A stretch of DNA of 5,895 nucleotides. It comes from Chloroflexota bacterium (GTDB taxonomy: Bacteria > Chloroflexota > Limnocylindria > Limnocylindrales > CSP1-4). The stretch lies in the NCBI GenBank assembly GCA_013698385.1, contig JACCVB010000370.1, positions 1 through 5,895 on the forward strand, read 5' to 3'. The position numbers and the translations under genes were made by a program. Positions 1 through 5,679 of this stretch are shown here, one piece after another (position 1 is the first letter of the stretch; every line of letters begins with the position of its first letter). A model generated the notes under the pieces. The model was not told the DNA's origin and searched no databases. It saw only the letters and a list, made by a program, of their open reading frames with translations.

Positions 1-413
1 GGGCGGAGGTCCGCGACCTGGGCGCGATCCTGGTCTGGCCGTCGAGTATGACCTGGGTCGGTGCGGAGACCGTGACCTCGCTGATCGAGGCCCACGGGGT
101 TGACCGGGACCTGGTCCTGCTGCCGACCTGGCAAGGGCAGACCGGCTGGCCCGTCCTCATCCCACTGACGCGCCTGACGGAGCTTGAGGGGACCACACCG
201 GACCGGCCGCCGTCCCTGGTGATCGGCGATCTCATCGAGCGCGCCCCGTCGCGCACCCTGGACCTGGGCGACCCAGGCGTGCTCCACGACGTGGGCACCG
301 CACGCAGCGACCTGCCTCCCTATGAGGGCCCGCCGGACCCACCCGCCGGTCACACCCACGAATGGGGCGACGACGTGGTCGCGGAAGCCGACCTCCCTTC
401 CCCCGCGGGCTGA
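1..413 (+). CDS. MobA/MocA-like nucleotidyltransferase, C-terminal part (5' truncated by window edge)
   Basis: The frame is open from the first complete codon (position 3) to a TGA at 411-413, giving 136 visible residues; the ATG at 48 is internal, because the upstream codons read as the core strand of the same fold (VRDLGAILVWPSSMTWV). The fragment resembles the C-terminal half of NTP_transf_3 proteins (MobA, MocA, CofC relatives): a helix after the 'GAETVTSLIEAHG' segment, then 'LVLLPTWQGQTGWPVLIP', which corresponds to the family's substrate loop usually written GHP, and near the end 'GDPGVLHDVGTARSDLPP', matching the family's closing D-x-D-T-x-x-D region. Relatives transfer a nucleotide to a cofactor or sugar phosphate in the cytoplasm, for example in molybdopterin cofactor maturation; the substrate here cannot be told. 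The tail (PPYEGPPDPP, HTHEWGD) is Pro-rich. The stop lies 29 nt from the convergent transporter stop. Family assignment is fairly sure, specific function is not. Confidence 0.7.
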   Translation, partial: AEVRDLGAILVWPSSMTWVGAETVTSLIEAHGVDRDLVLLPTWQGQTGWPVLIPLTRLTELEGTTPDRPPSLVIGDLIERAPSRTLDLGDPGVLHDVGTARSDLPPYEGPPDPPAGHTHEWGDDVVAEADLPSPAG

Positions 414-442
414 CGACTGACCCGGGCGGACCCGCGAACTGC

Positions 443-1270
443 CTACCCGCCGGCGGCCGGCGCCCGGCGCATCCCATCACGAAGTCGGGCCAGGGGCACC
501 GTCGCGAGGGCGATCCCGCCGATGACCAGGGCGACGCCGACGAGCTGGAAGACGGACGGCCGCTCGCCGAGGAGCACCATCGACAGCCCGACCGTCGTGA
601 CCGGTTGGACCAGCAGGATGATCGAGGTCACCACGGCCGGTAGCCGCGGCAGGGCGATCGAGATGCACAGGTAGCCGATCGACTGCGAGGTCACGCCGAG
701 CACGGCCAACCAGGCAAGGCTGGCCAGCGGCGGGACCGGATCAAGGTCGCCGACGGCGACCCCTGCGCCACTCGCCGCGATGGCGAGGACGACCGTCGCA
801 AAGGCCACGGGTCCGGCCGGCCGACGCGAATCCCGTCCACCGACCCGGATGAGCAGCAGGTACCCGGAATAACAGATCGCGGTCAGCACCCCGAGCACGA
901 CCCCGAGTGCCGGATCCGCACCATACGCCCCGGCGCCGACGACGCCGGAGATGAGCACGACCCCGGTCAGGACGAGCGGGAGCGCCAGCAGGATGTTGCG
1001 TGACGGCCGCTCCCCGAAGACCAGCCACGCGACGACGCCCACGATGATCACCTGCAGGTTGCCTAGGACCGTCGCGAGGCCCGCGCCGACCGCCTCGATC
1101 GCGTGGTGCCAGAACAGCAGGTCGCCCGCGAAGAGCACCCCGGCGAGGGCTGCGTAGCGAACCGCCCGGGCAGGCAGCGGGCCGTTGCGCCGATGCTCGG
1201 CCAGCGCGACGAGCGCCAGGAGCGGCAACCCGAACACCGCCCGAAAGACCGTCCCGGTGGAGGGCGACAC
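443..1270 (-). CDS. EamA/DMT-family membrane transporter (true N-terminus probably further upstream)
   Basis: Inner-membrane protein of the drug/metabolite transporter superfamily; substrate unknown, members export amino acids, metabolites or drugs. From the GTG at 1270 it has 275 residues with about nine hydrophobic segments (about 7-24, 38-60, 65-85, 94-113, 121-142, 153-173, 183-207, 212-234, 241-259). The two-fold EamA repeat shows in the duplicated 'GERPS' at 86-90 and 235-239, each following a segment with a Q-V/Q-P helix ('NLQVIIVGVVAWLVF', 'LVQPVTTVGLSMVLL'). A tenth helix (LAALIGALSIAFSGIFYRYA) is encoded in the same frame just upstream, about 1277-1336. This is the expected TM1, so the real product should be about 300-316 residues, but no ATG, GTG or TTG occurs in that stretch; the GTG at 1270 is simply the first conventional start. 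The upstream frame touches the aspS stop, suggesting co-transcription. It ends in TAG at 445-443, convergent with the nucleotidyltransferase. Family is secure, start is not. Confidence 0.88.
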   Translation of the reverse strand: MSPSTGTVFRAVFGLPLLALVALAEHRRNGPLPARAVRYAALAGVLFAGDLLFWHHAIEAVGAGLATVLGNLQVIIVGVVAWLVFGERPSRNILLALPLVLTGVVLISGVVGAGAYGADPALGVVLGVLTAICYSGYLLLIRVGGRDSRRPAGPVAFATVVLAIAASGAGVAVGDLDPVPPLASLAWLAVLGVTSQSIGYLCISIALPRLPAVVTSIILLVQPVTTVGLSMVLLGERPSVFQLVGVALVIGGIALATVPLARLRDGMRRAPAAGG

Positions 1271-1389
1271 GTCCGCGTAGCGGTAGAAGATCCCGGAGAA
1301 GGCGATCGACAGGGCCCCGATGAGCGCCGCGAGGCGCGGACGCCGGGCGATCGCGTCAAGCGGGCCGATGCCCAGGCCGGACGCGAGGC

Positions 1390-3306
1390 TCAGACCTCCA
1401 CCTCGTCCCGCTTCTGGTCGGCGTGGCCGCTGCTGTCGCGCACCCGCGGCGGCAGCCCGACGAACCGCAATCCCAGTTCCTCGAACTGCTTCGCTTCCGG
1501 CGCGGACGGCGCTTCGAGCATCGGATCGCCGCCGGACTGGGTCTTGGGGAAGGCCATCACCTCGCGGATGTTCGTCTGCCCGGACAGGAGCGCTGCCCAG
1601 CGGTCGATGCCGAGGGCGATCCCGCCATGCGGCGGCGCACCGAATTCGAACGCGTCGAGAACGGCACCGAACTTCTCGTGCATCGCATCAAGGGAGTGAC
1701 CCTGCAGCAGGAAGCTGCGCTCGAGCAGGTCCCGCCGATGGATCCGGATGGAGCCGCCGCCCAGCTCCCAGCCGTTGAGCGCGAGGTCGTACTGCAAGGC
1801 CCGGGCCCGTCCCGCCGGATCTTCGGGCGAGGGGCTCGCCGGGTCGCCCGATACGGTCACGAGCAGCGCCTCGTCATCCGGGACGACGCCGCTGAACGGG
1901 TTGTGGGTCGCGTCCCAGCGAGCCGATTCCTCGTCCCACTTGTACATCGGGAAGCGATCCACCCAGACATACGCGAGCACATCGCGATCCGCCAGGCCAA
2001 GCCGATCGCCGAGACCTAGGCGCAGCCTGCCCAGCACGTCCGCGGTGATCACGGTCGTATCGGCGACGACGAGGATGAGGTCGCCTTCCTTCGCGCCGCT
2101 CACGTCCACGATGCCGCGCTGTACCTCGGCGACCAGGAACTTCGCGATCGGGCTCTTGACTTCGCCACCCGCCTCGAGCGCGAGATAGGCGAGGCCCTTG
2201 GCCCCGAAGCGCCGGGCGCGCTCGGTCAGTTCATCGATCTCGCGGCGTGTCGCTCCGGCCATCCCGGGCGCGACGATCGCCTTGACCCGGCCACCGGCGG
2301 CGAGCGCCTCATCGAAGACCTTGAAGCCGGACGCGGGCGTGCCGTCCCCGTCGATCAGCGCGGGCGCCAGGTCGACCAACTCCATCCCGAACCGGACGTC
2401 CGGCTTGTCGCTCCCGAACCGCTCGATCACCTCGTCGAACGTGAAGCGCGGGAACGGGACCTCCTGGATCGGTCGGTCCGGGCGCGTCGCCCGGGACACC
2501 TCGATCGCCATGGATTCAACGAAGGCCATGACCGAGTCCTCATCGACGAAGCTCATTTCGAGGTCGAGCTGCGTGAATTCGGGCTGCCGGTCGCCGCGCA
2601 GGTCCTCGTCGCGATAGCAGCGGGCGATCTGGAAATAGCGGTCCACCCCGGCGACCATCAGCAACTGCTTGAGCTGCTGCGGGCTCTGGGGCAGCGCGTA
2701 GACACTGCCCGGCTGGAGGCGGCTCGGCACGATGAAGTCGCGGGCGCCTTCGGGGGTGCTCTTGATCAACGTCGGTGTCTCGACTTCGACGAAGCCGTTG
2801 GCGTGGTGGACCTCGCGGATCGCCTGGACCATCCGGCTGCGCAGGAGCAGTCGATCGGCCATCGGCTGGCGACGGATGTCGAGGTAGCGGTACTTCAGGC
2901 GCAGCGCCTCGTCCACGGGCGCGTCCGGGTCGTTGATGTAGAACGGCGGCGTCTTCGACTCCGAGAGGATCACGAGCTCCGTCGCGCGCAGCTCGACCGC
3001 GCCGGTCGGCAGCTTCGCGTTCTCCGTACCCGGCAGGCGCAGGGCGACGTCCCCCGACACGCTCACGACGAACTCGCTCCGGACGCGGCTGGCCGCGGCG
3101 TGGACCTCCGGCGTCGCCGTCCGGTCGATGACGACCTGGCTGATCCCGTACCGATCGCGCAGGTCGAGAAAGATCAGCTGACCGTGATCTCGCCGCCGAT
3201 GGACCCACCCGGCAAGTCGCGCCGTGGAGCCCGCGTCCGACGCGCGAAGCTCACCCGCGGTATGACTGCGATAGGGCGTGGCGAGGCTGGCGGCAGGGGT
3301 CGTCAT
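1390..3306 (-). CDS. aspS: Aspartyl-tRNA synthetase, bacterial type (possibly non-discriminating)
   Basis: Cytoplasmic class IIb synthetase that charges tRNA-Asp with aspartate, possibly tRNA-Asn as well. The ATG at 3306 gives 638 residues, slightly longer than the roughly 590 of E. coli. In order: an N-terminal OB-fold anticodon-binding domain (about 28-115, 'GWVHRRRDHGQLIFLDLRDR'), the catalytic core from about 140 with the 'QSPQ' aspartate-binding motif (207-210), motif 2 (about 225-248, 'RCYRDEDLRGDRQPEFTQLD', ATP-binding R232), a GAD insertion (about 305-440), and motif 3 'GIALGIDRW' (562-570, R569) followed by 'NIREVMAFPKT'. A polar tail of about 25 residues ends the protein. H41 and G93 align with the two positions tied to relaxed tRNA specificity in Pseudomonas AspRS. 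The frame stays open upstream to 3936 but that stretch has no synthetase homology, and the chosen start leaves only about 10 residues before the conserved 'YRSHTAGELRASDAG'. It follows the methyltransferase after 268 nt and has its own candidate promoter. Confidence 0.97.
   Translation of the reverse strand: MTTPAASLATPYRSHTAGELRASDAGSTARLAGWVHRRRDHGQLIFLDLRDRYGISQVVIDRTATPEVHAAASRVRSEFVVSVSGDVALRLPGTENAKLPTGAVELRATELVILSESKTPPFYINDPDAPVDEALRLKYRYLDIRRQPMADRLLLRSRMVQAIREVHHANGFVEVETPTLIKSTPEGARDFIVPSRLQPGSVYALPQSPQQLKQLLMVAGVDRYFQIARCYRDEDLRGDRQPEFTQLDLEMSFVDEDSVMAFVESMAIEVSRATRPDRPIQEVPFPRFTFDEVIERFGSDKPDVRFGMELVDLAPALIDGDGTPASGFKVFDEALAAGGRVKAIVAPGMAGATRREIDELTERARRFGAKGLAYLALEAGGEVKSPIAKFLVAEVQRGIVDVSGAKEGDLILVVADTTVITADVLGRLRLGLGDRLGLADRDVLAYVWVDRFPMYKWDEESARWDATHNPFSGVVPDDEALLVTVSGDPASPSPEDPAGRARALQYDLALNGWELGGGSIRIHRRDLLERSFLLQGHSLDAMHEKFGAVLDAFEFGAPPHGGIALGIDRWAALLSGQTNIREVMAFPKTQSGGDPMLEAPSAPEAKQFEELGLRFVGLPPRVRDSSGHADQKRDEVEV
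1394..1404 (-). promoter_or_regulatory. Strong Shine-Dalgarno-like sequence at the aspS stop, in front of the transporter
   Basis: On the minus strand the last aspS codons read GAGGTGGAGGT followed by CTGA, so two overlapping purine-rich anti-16S matches, the second a full GGAGGT, sit immediately before the aspS TGA. This would be a good ribosome binding site for a transporter start a few nucleotides downstream, about 1383-1388. That spot holds only CTC and GCG codons in the transporter frame, and the CTG at 1393-1391 abuts the site with no spacer. The site supports coupled translation starting here but leaves the start codon unresolved. Confidence 0.45.
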
Positions 3307-3315
3307 GGCCGGGTC

Positions 3316-3321
3316 ATGGTA
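3316..3321 (-). promoter_or_regulatory. Candidate -10 box (TACCAT) for near-leaderless aspS transcription
   Basis: The minus strand reads TACCAT, nine nucleotides before the aspS ATG at 3306. This fits a TANNNT extended -10 class in which transcription begins at or a few bases before the start codon; no purine-rich ribosome site is present in those nine bases, which agrees with leaderless initiation. No convincing -35 hexamer lies 16-19 nt upstream. A six-base pattern in this GC-rich DNA can occur by chance, so this is inference. Confidence 0.35.
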
Positions 3322-3432
3322 GCGGCTCGGGCGGCCGATTCGGGAACCTGCCGTCTGTCCCGCGGCAGGATGCAAGACCGTCGCAACCAGCGGGGCACCC
3401 GGTGGACTTCGCGCTGCACGTCGCGGACGCCC

Positions 3433-3552
3433 ATGATGGCCCCAACCAACCTGCATGAGGGCCATGTCGTGGGCCGTTTTGTCCTTGGCTTCATCGTGGC
3501 GATCGTCGTCGTCATCTTCATCGTCGCGCAATGCACGCGAGCGATCTTCTGA
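3433..3552 (+). CDS. Possible small single-pass membrane protein, 39 residues
   Basis: A plus-strand frame begins with tandem ATG codons at 3433 and 3436 and stops with TGA at 3550-3552, inside the gap between aspS and the methyltransferase. The peptide has a short polar N-terminus with H8, E9, H11 and R15, one hydrophobic helix at about residues 16-32 (FVLGFIVAIVVVIFIVA), and a short C-terminus with C34 and R36, the layout of a small bitopic membrane protein. About four fifths of its codons end in G or C. Against it: there is no ribosome site or -10 box before the start, the same frame is open far upstream, and the Ile/Val run comes from a GTC/ATC-rich stretch whose complement is an Asp-rich reading on the other strand, so low complexity alone could create it. 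I recognise no family. Confidence 0.28.
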   Translation: MMAPTNLHEGHVVGRFVLGFIVAIVVVIFIVAQCTRAIF

Positions 3553-3574
3553 TCGATGCGACGGCGACGGAGGT

Positions 3575-4363
3575 TCAGATCCGCCGCAGCCGCCAGATCG
3601 CTTCGGCCGGCCAACGTCGCGCCCACGCGAGTTCGTCAGCATTTCGATACGAGCTCGTCGCATCGGGATCCGGGCGCGGCTCGACCAGGTCCTCCACGAC
3701 CAGGCCGTTGGCTCGGAACAGCCGGACCCACTCGCCGAAGGGCAACTGGAACACCGTCTCGCCGTCGTCCTCCAACCGGTGCAACCCGAAGTAGTCGATC
3801 GAGAGCGTCTCGCCGGCCCGATCCGCCCCGATCGGCCAGCAGATCGTCTCGATCGGCGAGTGGTGGCTGAACGCGAACAGGCCGCCCTCGCGCAGTAACC
3901 GCGAGGCTTCCGGAACCGTTCGATACGGATCGGCAAAGGTCATCGCCCCGTGGTCGCAGAAGACGATGTCGAAGCTCGCGTCGGGCAGTGGCACAGCCTC
4001 GGCGCTCGCGTGGATGAGCGGGAACGACACGCCGGCTGCTGCCATGAGGGTCCGGGCATGGTCCAGCTGGCGCTCGGACAGGTCCACGCCAACGGGATGG
4101 GCTCCGGCCTTGGCGAGAGCGATCGACCACTGCGCAGCCCCGCAACCGAACTCGAGGATGTCCTTGCCGGCGACCTCCCCCAGAATGCGCAGCTCTGCTT
4201 CGGGGACCTGGGTCGTGCCCCACGCCAGACCACCGGACTCGGCCAGCTGGCCGCCGTGTCGCGCCTGGTACCTGTCGCTTTCCGCGTTCCACAGCTCGCG
4301 GTTGCGGATCTCGTGATCGCGCAGCCCGTTCAGGTCGGACGAGGATGGCGAGTCGTCGGTCAT
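3575..4363 (-). CDS. Class I SAM-dependent methyltransferase (Methyltransf_11 type)
   Basis: Predicted soluble methyltransferase of 262 residues that uses S-adenosylmethionine; acceptor unknown. The Rossmann core is clear: motif I 'ILEFGCGAAQWSIALA' (about 69-84, glycines G73 and G75), the acidic residue that contacts the ribose at the end of strand 2 (D94 in 'VGVDLSERQLDHA'), the adenine-side motif at about 118-127 ('HASAEAVPLPDASFD'), then 'FDIVFCDHGAMTFADP' (131-145) and the post-core 'ASRLLREGGLFAFSHHSP' (153-169). The C-terminal third (about 180-262) has 'LPFGEWVRLFRANGLVVEDL', typical of Methyltransf_11 proteins acting on small molecules or quinone-like acceptors. Its ATG overlaps the hisS TGA in the ATGA arrangement, so it is probably translated by coupling to hisS. 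Codon usage and GC content look like its neighbours. A tRNA-related role would be guessed only from location between two synthetases. Confidence 0.93.
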   Translation of the reverse strand: MTDDSPSSSDLNGLRDHEIRNRELWNAESDRYQARHGGQLAESGGLAWGTTQVPEAELRILGEVAGKDILEFGCGAAQWSIALAKAGAHPVGVDLSERQLDHARTLMAAAGVSFPLIHASAEAVPLPDASFDIVFCDHGAMTFADPYRTVPEASRLLREGGLFAFSHHSPIETICWPIGADRAGETLSIDYFGLHRLEDDGETVFQLPFGEWVRLFRANGLVVEDLVEPRPDPDATSSYRNADELAWARRWPAEAIWRLRRI

Positions 4364-5661
4364 GGATCGATCCCGTGGCGGTGCCGAGCATGCCCTCGGG
4401 CCACCTCGCGAGCCAGTTCAGCGAGCGGGACGACCTTCTGCGAGCCGGCTGGAAGGTCCCGCAGCTGGACGTCCCCGGCTGCCAGTTCGTCGCCGAGGAT
4501 CACCGCGAAATGGGCCCCCTCGCGGGCGGCCGACTCCAGTTGCTTGCCGAGCTTGCGCTGGCCGAGTTCAGCTCGTGCCGCGACACCCGTAGCCCGCAGC
4601 TCCGTGGCGATCCGGAGCCGACCGACGGTGTCATCCGGATCGGCGCCGACGACGACGACCGCCGGCGCGGCAACGGCGTCGGTCGCGTCTGTCGCTCCTT
4701 GTTCGCCGAGGGCAAGGACGAGCCGGTCCAGGCCGATCCCGAATCCGATCCCGGGCGTCGGCCGGCCGCCCAGCCGCTTCACCAGGCCGTCGTAACGCCC
4801 ACCGCCCCCCAGCGCCTGCTGCTGACCCTCTCGGCCTTCCACGTAGTACTCGAAGGCGGTGCGCGTGTAGTAGTCCAGTCCGCGCACGAGACCGGGCTCC
4901 AGCCGGTACGACACACCCAGCGCGTCGAGGTGCGCGCGCACCGCCGCGAAGTGCGCCTCACAGGCCGAACACAGGTGGTCCGTGAGCCTTGGGGCTGCCG
5001 CGTTGAGCTCGGCCATCGCCGGGTCCTTCGAGTCGAGCAGGCGCAGGACGTTGCGCTCCAGCCGCCCGCGCTCGAAGGCCGGCAGTCGCGCGTCGTGCTC
5101 ACGGAAATAGGCCGTCAGGCGCTTCACGTAGGCCGGGCGACATGCCGGATCGCCGATCGAATTCAGCAGCACGGCCACGCCGGTGAGGCCTGCGTCGGCG
5201 TAGAACCGGCTCCCGAGCTCGACGATCTCGGCGTCGATCGCCGGGCCCGGGTCGCCGATCGCCTCGATATCGAACTGCCAGAACTGCCGGTATCGACCGG
5301 CTTGCGGGCGGTCATACCGAAACATCGGGCCGATCTCGTAGACCTTCACCGGCTGTGGCCAGGTGTGCATCCCGTGCTGGACGTAGGCCCGCACGATCCC
5401 GGCGGTCGGCTCGGGGCGGAGCGCCCAGGCCTCGGACTCGTCGGTGCGGGGTGCGATCCGGAACAGCTCCTTCTCCACGATGTCGGTGACTTCGCCGACG
5501 CCGCGCTCAAAGACCGCAGTCCCCTCGAACATCGGGGTTTCGATCCGCCGATAGCCGTAGCGTGCCGCAAGGTCGCCGGCGAGGCGTTCCAGGCGCGTCC
5601 ACGCCGGCGTTTCGCCAGGCAGGAGATCGCGCGTGCCGCGCGGGGCTCGGAAGGTCGGCAT
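4360..5661 (-). CDS. hisS: Histidyl-tRNA synthetase
   Basis: Cytoplasmic class IIa synthetase that attaches histidine to tRNA-His. It is 433 residues, a normal length, starting MPTFRAPRGTRDLLPGE as the family does. Catalytic domain features in order: motif 1 region 'RYGYRRIETPMFE' (34-46); 'LRPEPTAGIVRA' (81-92), the RPEGT-like loop with E84 and T86; motif 2 'GPMFRYDRPQAGRYRQF' (111-127) with ATP-binding R115, and Q129 and E133 aligned to the histidine-binding Gln and Glu of E. coli; the HisA signature 'LVRGLDYYTRTAFEYY' (258-273, R260); 'GGGGRYDGL' (285-293); and motif 3 'GIGFGIGLDRLVLAL' (304-318, R313). Residues from about 333 onward form the alpha/beta anticodon-binding domain ('VVVVGADPDD', 'RKLGKQLESAAREGAHFAVILG'). 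Histidine of the usual RQFHQ is W128 here. It begins 18 nt after the upstream PIN-domain stop and overlaps the methyltransferase by four bases. The assignment is secure. Confidence 0.98.
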   Translation of the reverse strand: MPTFRAPRGTRDLLPGETPAWTRLERLAGDLAARYGYRRIETPMFEGTAVFERGVGEVTDIVEKELFRIAPRTDESEAWALRPEPTAGIVRAYVQHGMHTWPQPVKVYEIGPMFRYDRPQAGRYRQFWQFDIEAIGDPGPAIDAEIVELGSRFYADAGLTGVAVLLNSIGDPACRPAYVKRLTAYFREHDARLPAFERGRLERNVLRLLDSKDPAMAELNAAAPRLTDHLCSACEAHFAAVRAHLDALGVSYRLEPGLVRGLDYYTRTAFEYYVEGREGQQQALGGGGRYDGLVKRLGGRPTPGIGFGIGLDRLVLALGEQGATDATDAVAAPAVVVVGADPDDTVGRLRIATELRATGVAARAELGQRKLGKQLESAAREGAHFAVILGDELAAGDVQLRDLPAGSQKVVPLAELAREVARGHARHRHGIDP

Positions 5662-5668
5662 CGCTGCC

Positions 5669-5674
5669 AGTCTA
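5669..5674 (-). promoter_or_regulatory. Candidate -10 box (TAGACT) just before hisS
   Basis: The minus strand has TAGACT separated by seven bases (GGCAGCG) from the hisS ATG, the spacing at which transcription would begin at the ATG itself. No clear ribosome site precedes the start and no -35 hexamer is evident. The same arrangement in front of aspS makes a leaderless promoter class plausible, but hisS could instead simply be read through from the gene at 5680 onward. Confidence 0.33.
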
Positions 5675-5679
5675 GGGCG

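Noticed and set aside
395..470. GC-rich inverted-repeat-like segments between the convergent nucleotidyltransferase and transporter stops
   Set aside because: Runs such as cccgcggg and gccggcggccggc are short self-complementary pieces expected in this GC-rich DNA; no single long stem or T-tract, so no terminator was called.
1103..1699. 198-codon plus-strand open frame across the transporter/aspS junction
   Set aside because: Antisense to two well-supported genes, low-complexity Arg/Pro/Ser-rich translation, no domain.
3542..3555. Small hairpin (cgatc-ttct-gatcg) just after the methyltransferase stop, considered as a terminator
   Set aside because: Stem of five base pairs with half A/T content and no T-tract on either strand; too weak to call a terminator.
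3307..3936. In-frame N-terminal extension of aspS by about 210 codons, with an Asp-rich block
   Set aside because: The frame is open only because of high GC. The extension overlaps the methyltransferase gene, has no synthetase homology, and the conserved AspRS N-terminus begins just after the ATG at 3306.
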